Source: Bacteroidetes bacterium OLB12 (GTDB taxonomy: Bacteria; Bacteroidota; Bacteroidia; Cytophagales; Cyclobacteriaceae). Taken from it: a stretch of 64,000 nt of DNA. A program made the translations under genes and the position numbers. The notes under the pieces were generated by a model, which worked only from the letters and a program-made list of their open reading frames with translations, was not told the origin of the DNA and did no database searches. Shown here piece after piece: positions 30,680 to 39,690 of the stretch. The stretch's first letter is position 1, and the number at the start of each line of letters is the position of its first letter. The stretch is from the NCBI GenBank assembly GCA_001567185.1, contig LNFR01000110.1, positions 62,001 through 126,000 of the forward strand, in the 5' to 3' direction.

Positions 30680-32758
30680 ATGACTAAACTAACAGCGCTG
30701 CTTATTCTTCTTTCGGGTTGTGCATTCGGGCAACCCGTGTTTTTCAATGAAACTTTTTCAGATAACTACCGGTCGTGGCCACTGGGCTCTGGCGATAATT
30801 ATACCCTTCGTATTGAAGGCGGAAAATACATTATTACCACCACAGAGGAAGGGAAGGGGCGTGTTATACGAATTTATCCCTTCTTCGATAAGCGCAAGGA
30901 TTTTTCACTCGAGGCCACCTTTCTTCAGAAATCGGGCAGCAACAATAATGGTGTGGGATTAGTGTGGGGCGAAAACCCCTCCGGAAATAACTATGAATTT
31001 TTGATTGCAGGCACAGGGTATTACAAAATACGTGGGGCTGATAAGGTAAAGGGAAATGATGAATGGGTTGAGAATAAACACATTAATCCCACAGGTAAAA
31101 CCAACCACCTTCGGGTGCAACAAAAAAATGCAGTGTGGAGCTTTTATATTAATGACAAGAAGGTAAAAGAAATTGAGGTGCAGAAACTAAATGGCAATGC
31201 GATTGGATTTACCAACTACACCAACATGGTTTTGGAGATAGACGATCTTATTTTTAAACACGATGTAAAGATTAACCTTCCTGATAAGATGACCACCGGG
31301 TTGGTAAAAGAGAACCTGGGGAGCCATGTAAACACCATTTACGGAGATATCTCGCCAAAGATTACAACCGATGGCCGCACCATTTATTTTGCGGTACGAG
31401 ATGACCCGGCCACACAAACCAAACCAGATGAAGAAACATCCGATATCTGGATCACCACTTCCGAAGATGGTATAACCTGGAGCAAGAGTCGCAAACTCGG
31501 GCCGGAAATAAACACGAGCCGGGTAAATAATTTAGCGGCAATTAGTGCGGATAATAACATGATGTTGTTTTGTCTTACAGAAGGATTTAAGGTGCGCAGA
31601 AAAACGGCCACCGGGTGGTCTGAACCAGAATGGCTGAATGTAAAATTTAAAAATGAGGCCAATCACATGGAAGGTTCGCTTTCGGCCGATGGAAAGGCGA
31701 TTGTATTTGCAGTAAAACTTCCCGGAAACGTTGAATATGTAAAGGAGCAAAAAAAGGAAGACAAAGACATATATGTAACGGTTCAAGATAATAATGGTGT
31801 ATGGTCTGCGCCTATAAACCTGGGTAAAAAGATTAATACCGGAATGAATGAGCTGGCACCCTTTTTAGCTGCGGATGGCCGCACACTTTATTTTGCATCC
31901 GATGGCCACCCGGGTTATGGAGGTGCTGATATATTTATGAGCAAACGAAAGGGGAATGGTTGGACCGATTGGACTGAACCGGTAAACCTGGGCCCCGAAA
32001 TCAATACCCCGGCATTTGATGCGTATTATACAGTTTCGGCCGCAGCCGATTATGCGTATATCAGTAGCGCTGCCAACGAAACGGGCCAAAACGATATTGT
32101 TCGAATAAAACTTCCGCAGGCTATTAAGCCAAGCCCGGTGCTCTTAGTGTTGGGCCACACACTCAATGCAAAAACCAAACAACCGGTAAAGGCAGATATT
32201 ATTTTTGAAGACCTTGCCGCCAAAGAAGAGGCAGGAAAAGCTATTTCAGATCCGGCCACCGGCTCTTATCGTATTACACTACCCGATGGCAAACACTATG
32301 GAATACGGGCCGAAGCAAAAGGATTCCTTTCCGTAAATGAAAACATGGAATTGGCGCCCATTACCGAATACACCGAAGTAAAAAGAGATTTATACCTCAT
32401 GCCCATCGAAGAAGGAGAAAGCATTTTGCTGAATAACGTTTTCTTCGAGCAGGGTAAACCGATTTTGAAACCCCAATCATTCCCCGAGCTCGATCGCCTG
32501 GCTCAGATACTGGACGAAAACCCAACAATTAAAATCGAAATACAAGGCCATACCGATAATGTGGGTAATAAACAGGCTTTGCAGCAACTATCTGAAAACC
32601 GGGTGATGGCCGTGCGGGAATATCTTATTAAAAAAGGTATTAAGAAAGACCGGATTACCGGTAAAGGATTTGGCCCCAACAAACCCATTGCACCAAACGA
32701 TACCGAAGAAAACCGGCAACGAAACCGAAGAGTGGAATTTCAGATTGTTAAGAAGTAA
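30680..32758 (+). CDS. OmpA-family envelope protein with PD40 repeats (copy 2)
   Basis: 692 residues, intact. Order: signal peptide (MTKLTALLILLSGCAFGQ, in which LSGC could also serve as a lipobox), jelly-roll domain, PD40 repeats (GRTIYFAVRDDP, GRTLYFASDGHPGYGGADIF), carboxypeptidase-regulatory domain (LNAKTKQPVKADIIFEDL) and OmpA domain (GHTDNVGNKQALQQLSENR). It is a tandem duplicate of the gene 87 bases upstream, clearly diverged. The protein should sit at the outer membrane bound to peptidoglycan. Function is unknown; some PD40-OmpA proteins are part of the type IX secretion machinery (PorE-like), but PorE has a different domain order. Confidence 0.92.
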   Translation: MTKLTALLILLSGCAFGQPVFFNETFSDNYRSWPLGSGDNYTLRIEGGKYIITTTEEGKGRVIRIYPFFDKRKDFSLEATFLQKSGSNNNGVGLVWGENPSGNNYEFLIAGTGYYKIRGADKVKGNDEWVENKHINPTGKTNHLRVQQKNAVWSFYINDKKVKEIEVQKLNGNAIGFTNYTNMVLEIDDLIFKHDVKINLPDKMTTGLVKENLGSHVNTIYGDISPKITTDGRTIYFAVRDDPATQTKPDEETSDIWITTSEDGITWSKSRKLGPEINTSRVNNLAAISADNNMMLFCLTEGFKVRRKTATGWSEPEWLNVKFKNEANHMEGSLSADGKAIVFAVKLPGNVEYVKEQKKEDKDIYVTVQDNNGVWSAPINLGKKINTGMNELAPFLAADGRTLYFASDGHPGYGGADIFMSKRKGNGWTDWTEPVNLGPEINTPAFDAYYTVSAAADYAYISSAANETGQNDIVRIKLPQAIKPSPVLLVLGHTLNAKTKQPVKADIIFEDLAAKEEAGKAISDPATGSYRITLPDGKHYGIRAEAKGFLSVNENMELAPITEYTEVKRDLYLMPIEEGESILLNNVFFEQGKPILKPQSFPELDRLAQILDENPTIKIEIQGHTDNVGNKQALQQLSENRVMAVREYLIKKGIKKDRITGKGFGPNKPIAPNDTEENRQRNRRVEFQIVKK

Positions 32759-32814
32759 GAGGGAGAACTACATCTATTCATAAACATCCGTTAACTTGAG
32801 CCACATTTCGGCTC

Positions 32815-34257
32815 ATGGAAAAAATTCTGAACTACATTAATGGCGAATTAACAAATCCGGTTAGCGGTAATTTTTTTCCTACAATAAACCCGGCCATTGG
32901 CAAACCCTATGCCCTGGTTCCCGACTCGGATAAACCAGATGTAACGAAAGCCGTAGAGGCAGCCCGGGCGGCATTTCCGAAGTGGGCGGCTACCCCAGCC
33001 AGCAATCGGTCAGCAATACTTATAAAAATTGCTGAATTGATTGAACGCGACCTCGATAAACTTTCATTGGCTGAAAGTATTGATCAGGGTAAGCCGGTTA
33101 AACTGGCTAAGTCGTTGGATATACCACGGGCAGCCGCCAACATCCGGTTTTATGCCACCGCTATTCTTCATGAAAGTGCCGATGCACACTTCACAAATGA
33201 AGAAGCGATTAATTACACGCAATACACCCCAATTGGGGTAGTGGGTTGTATCTCACCCTGGAATTTGCCCTTGTATTTGTTTACCTGGAAAGTAGCGCCT
33301 GCATTGGCAGCCGGTTGCACGGTGGTGGCCAAACCATCGGAGATTACACCCATGACGGCTTATTTGTTTTCTAAACTTTGTATGGAAGCAGGCTTGCCTG
33401 CCGGAGTTTTAAATATTGTGCATGGTGTTGGTCCTAAAGCCGGGCAGGCAATTATTGAACATCCTGAAATCAAAGCCATTTCGTTTACAGGAGGTACAGC
33501 CACCGGAAAAATTATTGCCGCTACAGCCGGCCCCATGTTTAAAAAACTTTCGCTGGAGTTGGGTGGAAAAAACCCGAACATCATTTTTGCCGATTGCGAT
33601 TTTGAAAAGGCCGTAAGTACCACCATTCAATCTTCCTACTCCAACCAGGGCGAAATCTGTTTGTGTGGCTCGCGCATTTTTGTAGAGCGGCCACTTTATG
33701 AAAAATTTTTAAAGGAATTTACAGCACGTACAAAAGCTTTAGTTGTAGGCGATCCGCTGGATGAAAAAACCAACCTGGGCGCAATGGCTTCTGATACTCA
33801 CATGAAAAAAGTGCTTTCCTATATTGAGTTGGCCAAACAAGAAGGCGGAACAATTGTGCAAGGTGGCAAGCAGGTGAAACTTACCGGCCGTTGTGCGGAT
33901 GGATATTTTTTAGAACCTACAATCATTACCGGGTTGCCACATACCTGCCGCACCAACCAGGAAGAAATTTTTGGTCCGCTTGTTACCATCATGCCATTCG
34001 ATACAGAAGCTGAAGTGTTGGAGTATGCAAACAGTACCACCTACGGGTTGGCAGCCACTATCTGGACAGAAAATTTAAAACGGGCACATCGTGTAGCCGC
34101 ACAAGTTAAGAGTGGCATAATATGGGTAAACTGTTGGCTCTTCCGCGATTTGCGCACTCCGTTTGGCGGTATGAAGCAAAGCGGCATTGGGCGCGAAGGC
34201 GGCTTTGAAGCACTGAAGTTCTTTACCGATGAGAAGAATGTGTGTATTAAACTATAA
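32815..34257 (+). CDS. Aldehyde dehydrogenase, probable 2-aminomuconic semialdehyde dehydrogenase
   Basis: 480 residues. Class motifs are clear: SPWNLPLYLFTWKVAPALA, FTGGTATGK, catalytic glutamate in LELGGKNPN, and catalytic cysteine in NQGEICLCGSR. The C-terminal WLFRDLRTPFGGMKQSGIG is characteristic of hydroxymuconic and aminomuconic semialdehyde dehydrogenases (ALDH8A1-like). It would oxidise 2-aminomuconate semialdehyde, a product of 3-hydroxyanthranilate degradation after decarboxylation, with NAD. The neighbouring haaO, kynU and kmo support this. The required decarboxylase (ACMSD) is not in this window. Confidence 0.9.
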   Translation: MEKILNYINGELTNPVSGNFFPTINPAIGKPYALVPDSDKPDVTKAVEAARAAFPKWAATPASNRSAILIKIAELIERDLDKLSLAESIDQGKPVKLAKSLDIPRAAANIRFYATAILHESADAHFTNEEAINYTQYTPIGVVGCISPWNLPLYLFTWKVAPALAAGCTVVAKPSEITPMTAYLFSKLCMEAGLPAGVLNIVHGVGPKAGQAIIEHPEIKAISFTGGTATGKIIAATAGPMFKKLSLELGGKNPNIIFADCDFEKAVSTTIQSSYSNQGEICLCGSRIFVERPLYEKFLKEFTARTKALVVGDPLDEKTNLGAMASDTHMKKVLSYIELAKQEGGTIVQGGKQVKLTGRCADGYFLEPTIITGLPHTCRTNQEEIFGPLVTIMPFDTEAEVLEYANSTTYGLAATIWTENLKRAHRVAAQVKSGIIWVNCWLFRDLRTPFGGMKQSGIGREGGFEALKFFTDEKNVCIKL

Positions 34258-34280
34258 GCTCATCTCCATCACACCTGCTC

Positions 34281-34940
34281 ATGTTATTTTTTGATATCGA
34301 AAAAATCTTTTTTACCGTGCTGGGCTATTCCCTCAGTTACCTGGAGTTTTTTGCTGTATTGTTCGGATTGTTAGCGGTTGCACTTTCCGCAAAGGCAAAT
34401 ATCTGGAGTTGGCCAATCGGTATTGTTAATGTGGTGCTTTCTGCATTCTTCTATTACCAGATTCAACTTTACCCCGATATGTTTTTGATGGCCTTCTTTT
34501 TTGTTACCAACATTTTAGGCTGGTGGCGATGGGCTAATCCCAAACCCGGTGAAGAAGATAAGAAAAAGGAATTGAAGGTAAGTTTTATGAAGCCAGCCGT
34601 GTTTTGGTTTTGGCTGGGAGTTGGTATCGTAGGCACCTTTCTGATGGGAACCTTAGCCTCCCGCCTGCATGAGTGGTTTCCGTTGTTGTTCAACTTACCC
34701 AGCGCCTATCCGTTTGTGGATTCATTTATCCTGGTGATGAGTGTGATCACCACCTTTTTAATGGTGCAAAAGAAAATTGAATGCTGGATTATCTGGATTT
34801 TGATCGATGTAGTAGCTACCGGATTGTATTTTGTGAAAGGCGCCATGTTCTTTGGTGTTGAGTATGCCGTGTTTACCGGCATTGCTGGTTTTGCATTATG
34901 GAATTGGATTCGTGAGTATAGAAGTTATTCCGTAACATGA
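34281..34940 (+). CDS. pnuC: Nicotinamide riboside transporter PnuC family
   Basis: 219 residues with about seven membrane helices. The signature text is WSWPIGIVNVVLSAFFYYQI early and WIIWILIDVVATGLYFVKG with YAVFTGIAGFALWNW late. PnuC imports nicotinamide riboside by facilitated diffusion. Its stop overlaps the start of the NadR-like gene by four bases (ATGA), the usual pairing in which the kinase traps the imported nucleoside. Some PnuC relatives carry thiamin (PnuT), but the NadR neighbour favours nicotinamide riboside. Confidence 0.93.
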   Translation: MLFFDIEKIFFTVLGYSLSYLEFFAVLFGLLAVALSAKANIWSWPIGIVNVVLSAFFYYQIQLYPDMFLMAFFFVTNILGWWRWANPKPGEEDKKKELKVSFMKPAVFWFWLGVGIVGTFLMGTLASRLHEWFPLLFNLPSAYPFVDSFILVMSVITTFLMVQKKIECWIIWILIDVVATGLYFVKGAMFFGVEYAVFTGIAGFALWNWIREYRSYSVT

Positions 34941-35905
34941 CACGCGCGTTGGTAATAGGAAAGTTTATGCCCATCCACAAAGGCCATGTGGCACTGATTG
35001 AGTTTGCTGCCACGCAGGCCGATGAAGTGATTGTATCGATGAGTTTCACACCAAATGATACCATCGATCCGCAATTGCGTTTTTCGTGGATTAAAGAAAT
35101 ATTCAAAGACAGTCCGAATATAGTTCCTTCAATTATTAAAGATGATTTTGATGATGAGTCAATTCCATTAGCCGATCGCACAAGCGTGTGGGCTGCCACC
35201 ATGCGCCAGGTTTACCCGAAGATTGATATCGTGGTAAGCTCAGAAGCTTACGGATATCCATTTGCAGCCAACTTAAACGCCACACATATTTCATTTGACC
35301 CCGAGCGAAGCAAGGTACCCGTTTCCGCTTCGCTTATCCGGGCAAAGCCGTTTCGGTATTGGGATTTTATTCCGGCTGTGGTGCGCCCCTACTTTGTAAA
35401 AAAGATTTGCTTTTATGGTTCAGAAAGTACGGGCAAGTCTTTTATGGCTCAAAAGATGGCCAAACGCTACCATACAGAATTTGTTCCTGAAGTTGCGCGC
35501 GAGTTAATTACCAGCAATGATTTTACCGAAGCCGACATTATTAAAATTGGCTATGCCCAGATTGAGCGCATCAATGAGAAAATAAAAACGGCCAACAAGA
35601 TTTTGTTTTGCGACACCGATACCATCACCACGCAAATCTATTCGCGGCATTATTTACATACAGTACCGGCTGTTCTGTTTGAATTAGAAAAACAGGTTCA
35701 GTACGATCAATATTTTTTGTTTGATATTGATGTGCCGTGGGTGGCTGATCATATGCGTGATTTGGGAAGTGAACGCGAGAAAATGTTTGAGGTGTTTAAG
35801 AATGAATTAGATCAGCGTGCTATTTCTTACCAGTTGGTTACCGGTAATTATAAGCAGCGGGAAATAATGATAAGCAAATGTATTGATGAAATGCTGACGA
35901 AATAA
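34937..35905 (+). CDS. nadR: NadR-like NMN adenylyltransferase / ribosylnicotinamide kinase
   Basis: 322 residues. The N-terminal nucleotidyltransferase motif GKFMPIHKGH (residues 8-17) and the ISxSLIR-like VSASLIRAKPF belong to NMN adenylyltransferase; the C-terminal kinase has Walker A GSESTGKS and LFCDTDTITTQIYS. It phosphorylates nicotinamide riboside to NMN and adenylates NMN to NAD. The N-terminal repressor helix-turn-helix of enterobacterial NadR is absent, as in other Bacteroidota. Translationally coupled to pnuC. Confidence 0.93.
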   Translation: MTRALVIGKFMPIHKGHVALIEFAATQADEVIVSMSFTPNDTIDPQLRFSWIKEIFKDSPNIVPSIIKDDFDDESIPLADRTSVWAATMRQVYPKIDIVVSSEAYGYPFAANLNATHISFDPERSKVPVSASLIRAKPFRYWDFIPAVVRPYFVKKICFYGSESTGKSFMAQKMAKRYHTEFVPEVARELITSNDFTEADIIKIGYAQIERINEKIKTANKILFCDTDTITTQIYSRHYLHTVPAVLFELEKQVQYDQYFLFDIDVPWVADHMRDLGSEREKMFEVFKNELDQRAISYQLVTGNYKQREIMISKCIDEMLTK

Positions 35906-35984
35906 TAGAAGCAATCTTAAAAACATACGGAGGGATGAATGCCATGCTCCGCATGTGCAGAATTTGCGTGATGGCTTTTGTTAC

Positions 35985-36955
35985 CTACCGATCATTCCAT
36001 TTTTTAAAAGCCCTGCGAAAGGCACTCGGGTCGGAGTAGCCAAGTAAATTTGAGATTTGTGAAGCACTGCTATTTAATTTAAATAGTTGCGCGGCTAATT
36101 TCTTGTGTACTTCAGCAACCAGAGCACGGTAAGAAACTCCTTCGGCTGTTAGTTTGCGCTGCAGTGTGCGGGTTGTCATGTTCAATCGGCTGGCCACTGT
36201 TTCAATGGATGGAATATGCCCTTGGAATTCGGTGCGCACCAAATGTTTAATTTGTTCGGAAAGGCTTTGGTGGGTAGTTACTTTCTTTTCGCGCAATATT
36301 TTATCGAAGAAGGCAAACAACGATTTATCGTGACTAAGTATCGGAGTAAGCAAGTCTTCTTTTTTGAATACGAGGTGATTGCCAATTCCATTAAACTGAA
36401 CCGGAGTACCAAACACGCGGTGGTACTCGGCCAGGTCACCACCCCGTTTATGGTTGAAAATCGTTTGTACGGGCCTGACTCTTTTGCCCGCAAGTAAACT
36501 GAAAACATGCAGGTTCCTGCCATGGATTGTTCCATGGAGTGGCGAATGCTTATGGATTTTGTTTTGAGCCAAAGTGTCTGAGGCTTGTAGGATAGAGTTA
36601 CTTCACGCGCATTTTGTTTTATTCCGAAGTGAATCATATCTGTGGCCAGATCTATGTAGTGCGTCATCGTTTCAAAAGCGGATAGCAAATCCGGGCAACT
36701 CTGCATCAGGTTTCCTACAAGGCCTAAGACAGACATGGTACTGGTTTCGCCTAAATGAAGACCAAGCAGATTGTCTTTAGTTTGGTGCGCGCAACACTCC
36801 CACGTTAGGCAGGCTTGTTCAAATGGCACTTTAAATTCAGAGTCGCCCAAATCGTTCACTGAAATCCCAATACAGTCGCATAAATCGGAAAGTTGCGCAC
36901 CCCGTTGAACGGAACCATAGAGAATTCCCTGGATGATGGGCATGTGAGCAAACAT
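35985..36955 (-). CDS. AraC-family regulator with arabinose-binding-like N-terminal domain, frameshifted
   Basis: The repaired product is about 323 residues. The N-terminal part (FAHMPIIQGILYGSVQRG, ECCAHQTKDNLLGLHLGE) matches the PF12625-type sensory domain found in OruR/ArgR-like regulators. The C-terminal AraC DNA-binding domain shows IPSIETVASRLNMTTRTLQRKL and SNLLGYSDPSAFRRAFKKW. The break is at T4 36482-36485; adding one base reads VYLRAKRVRPVQTIF. In-frame ATGs exist up to 37132; I chose 36955 because the family starts near there. It may regulate adjacent genes; no operator is evident. Confidence 0.85.
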
Positions 36956-37187
36956 AGGGTTGTCGAATGCACAATAATACGTTACGTGACTGATTCGGTT
37001 GGTTCGCCAGTAATTTTCTTTATCAACGGTTATTAACACGGGAGGATGGTACGTGTAACCACCAGGAGGGTGACAAGCCGGATAGCCTGACAGGCAAAAA
37101 CCAAATGGCGCGAATTGTCCTGTTTTTGTCATAAACTATCATGTCGGCCAGCATCTCAAAATCGTGAAAGGGATAAAATAAAATGAT

Positions 37188-38678
37188 ATGAAAACCCGAT
37201 TTGCAAAAATGATGAGTGGGCTGCTACTGGTGGCCCTGATGAGTTGTGAAGACCCCGAAGACCTTGTGTCGGAGCCGTTGGTTCAGGTCCAATTTCAAAA
37301 TGAAACCTTAACCATTTCTGAAAACAGTACAGAGGGTGCCCTGGTTGTACTTACCCTTAACCGCGCCACAACAGCAGCCGGAACTATACGGCTAATGGTG
37401 GCGGAAGGCGAACATAACCGAATACAAACCAATCCTATGCATGTGGATGGCATTTTATCGTTGCCTGTAGCAAAAGGAGTAACTCAATTGCAATTCAATG
37501 TAAAACCGGTCGACAATGCATTAACGGAAGGTAACCAAACGCTGCTGATTTCTATTGATGAATCCAGCGGTTTCCTTTTAGGTGAGCAGAAAACTTTTGA
37601 ACTGGTAATTGAAGATGACGATACCGATGGTGACCCTGAGCCTGTGTGGAGCACTGCCAATTTTATTGAGCAAGCAGAAACCGTAAAAGAAAATGAAGGA
37701 GCGGTTGCATATAAAATTGTTTTATCGCCAGTTGTTTCGGTTGATAGCAAAGTGGTAGTTGAAATGAATACAAGCAATAGTAGCACTTTCGTTACACAAC
37801 CCGCCAGCACGAATGGCCGGATAACCCTGGAGGCACCTGCTGGTACTGCTGAACTGAGCTTTACCGTAGAAGCAATTAACAATACCGTGATTACCGGGTA
37901 CACGGAAATTGAGTTTTCTTTAGTGAGCACAGAAGGGTCAGTTATTTTGGGGCAACGTGTTTTACAAAAAGTAACCATAAGTGATGATGAACTGGCCGGA
38001 AGGTTGAAAACATATACGATCCATGCGGGCGAGAACGGAGAAAAGCGCACGTATGAGTACGATGCCACCGGAAGAATTGCCAGAGTAATTACCGTACGCA
38101 ATGCCCCCCACAACACAACCACCCTAACCGATACATACTTTTACGATGCGCAAGATAGGGTTGTAAAGCGAAACCTGTGGTTGGGTCGTGATGTGGTTTA
38201 CACCTGGGAAAACAATCGCATAGAACGAGCCGATGTTTACCAGGATGGTGTATTGATTCAGTATGCTAATTATGCCTATGATGATGCAGGAAATGTGGGA
38301 GGTGTGGAACCATTCTATAAGCAGAAAGATGGTTCGTTTAAGCGTGGACTGTTTAACATCTACCTGTATTTTACAAATGGTAATATTTACAAGGCATTGA
38401 CCTATCAGGACTCACCAAATTCCGAAGAACCCGTTTTGGTATCAACTCAGACCTATGATCAGTACATGGATGTAAGCGCACCCATCGCTATGTTTGAAAT
38501 TCTTCCAACTGTAAAAGCACAGATAAACCTGGCAGGCGCTTATCGTTACGAACAACACCTGATTAATAGTGACCTTTCCTACACGATAACCTATGAATTC
38601 AGCCCGGATGGGTTACCGCTAAAACGTACCGCCTCAGCCCCGGGCGATACCCAGGTAGTTTTGTACGACTATTATTAA
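37188..38678 (+). CDS. Lipoprotein with Calx-beta-like repeats and a YD-repeat-like C-terminus
   Basis: 496 residues. The lipobox is LMSC (about residues 17-20) followed by EDPED. Two immunoglobulin-like Calx-beta type domains follow, about 32-140 and 155-270, each ending in an acidic turn (VIEDDDTDGD and VTISDDELAG). The C-terminal part (about 275-496) has RHS/YD-like text: KRTYEYDATGRIARVI, YFYDAQDRVVKRN, YANYAYDDAGNVGG. It should be a surface or periplasmic lipoprotein; function unknown, with adhesion or calcium binding possible. A strong terminator follows. Confidence 0.85.
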   Translation: MKTRFAKMMSGLLLVALMSCEDPEDLVSEPLVQVQFQNETLTISENSTEGALVVLTLNRATTAAGTIRLMVAEGEHNRIQTNPMHVDGILSLPVAKGVTQLQFNVKPVDNALTEGNQTLLISIDESSGFLLGEQKTFELVIEDDDTDGDPEPVWSTANFIEQAETVKENEGAVAYKIVLSPVVSVDSKVVVEMNTSNSSTFVTQPASTNGRITLEAPAGTAELSFTVEAINNTVITGYTEIEFSLVSTEGSVILGQRVLQKVTISDDELAGRLKTYTIHAGENGEKRTYEYDATGRIARVITVRNAPHNTTTLTDTYFYDAQDRVVKRNLWLGRDVVYTWENNRIERADVYQDGVLIQYANYAYDDAGNVGGVEPFYKQKDGSFKRGLFNIYLYFTNGNIYKALTYQDSPNSEEPVLVSTQTYDQYMDVSAPIAMFEILPTVKAQINLAGAYRYEQHLINSDLSYTITYEFSPDGLPLKRTASAPGDTQVVLYDYY

Positions 38679-38690
38679 TCAATCCGCAAT

Positions 38691-38727
38691 AGCCCCGGTC
38701 CTATTCCAGCCGGGGCTTTTCTTTTTT
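38691..38727 (+). terminator. Rho-independent terminator after the Calx-beta lipoprotein gene
   Basis: AGCCCCGG, an 11-base loop, CCGGGGCT and then TTTCTTTTTT. The stem starts 13 bases past the stop codon. The opposite-strand gene ends just beyond it. Confidence 0.88.
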
Positions 38728-38751
38728 AGTAGCTACTATGCAGATCTTTCT

Positions 38752-39690
38752 TTAAAACGTAAGAGCCTTACCTTGTTGAGGGAAAATAAAATTTACGCTT
38801 AAGGTGTTTCCGCTTGCAATTTGTTTCCGTATTGTTTCTTCGCGGTTGCCCAACGGCTTCATGTGCGTAATTACCACATTCAGGTTTTTTAACTGGCCGG
38901 CCCCGGTTAGTTTCTCGAGCACCGATAATTCTTCCTTAAGCAGGTTGGGGGTAAGGTGTCCAAACAAGGAATTATCGGGTTGTTCGTTAGCAAATGAAAC
39001 TTCGATAAAAACAGCTTTTAGTTTTTTTGTTTGAATGAGTGGCGCAATCGCTGTCCACAATTGCATGAGTTTATCGGATTTCTCCAGCCGGTCGCAACCC
39101 GTATCGCCTAAGTACAACAAATAGCTATCCCCGCTTCGTACCAGAAAGGCAGTGCTTTCGGTTGGGCTAACGTGGCTCAATACAAACGGAGTAACAAACA
39201 GGGGCGTGTTGTGCAAGGGCACTTCCTTACCGGGAACTAAGGTTTGGTACGTATATTTATTTAACGTGGGGGCTTCTCCTTCGTTCCCAAAATTTGCCCA
39301 ACTCTTCCAGCTAAAATGTTTCTCTTTTAAAACCGACAAACAACTCTCAATACCATAAATGTATTTGGCCGAATCATCGGGTGAGTTGGTAATCAACCCG
39401 TTTGCATGATCGTAGTGCGGATGGGAAATCAAATATCCTTTTACATGCTTGCGCAGAAAAGCGGTTGCATCACCTTTCCACACTTTCTTTTTAATGGCCG
39501 CACGAATGCCCGTATGAAGCGTACCGGCATCTAAGCAAACATAATCTTGTGTGCCGCTGGCTGCCAGGGCATAGGCAGACAGATTACTTTCATCAACACC
39601 ACCTTTAACGCCTAAAGGTACTACCTGAAAAGCAGGTTGTGCATACGCGGAGAACCCGGCTAATACAAATGCAAACAGAAAATAGTTCAT
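38752..39690 (-). CDS. Exported class II 3',5'-cyclic-nucleotide phosphodiesterase (PDEase_II)
   Basis: 312 residues with a signal peptide (MNYFLFAFVLAGFSAYAQ). The metallo-beta-lactamase-like fold of PF02112 is visible: ISHPHYDHANGL (metal ligands), the YLGDTGCDRLEKSDKL region and VVITHMKPLGN. Class II enzymes hydrolyse cAMP or cGMP; the signal peptide implies periplasmic or extracellular action, as for the Vibrio periplasmic CpdP type. Its start overlaps the lactonase gene stop by four bases, so it is last in a three-gene operon with the lactonase and FucP-type transporter. Confidence 0.9.
   Translation of the reverse strand: MNYFLFAFVLAGFSAYAQPAFQVVPLGVKGGVDESNLSAYALAASGTQDYVCLDAGTLHTGIRAAIKKKVWKGDATAFLRKHVKGYLISHPHYDHANGLITNSPDDSAKYIYGIESCLSVLKEKHFSWKSWANFGNEGEAPTLNKYTYQTLVPGKEVPLHNTPLFVTPFVLSHVSPTESTAFLVRSGDSYLLYLGDTGCDRLEKSDKLMQLWTAIAPLIQTKKLKAVFIEVSFANEQPDNSLFGHLTPNLLKEELSVLEKLTGAGQLKNLNVVITHMKPLGNREETIRKQIASGNTLSVNFIFPQQGKALTF

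Noticed and set aside
37484-38122. 212-codon reverse frame
   Set aside because: It lies wholly antisense to the Calx-beta lipoprotein and is serine-rich low-complexity text typical of shadow frames.
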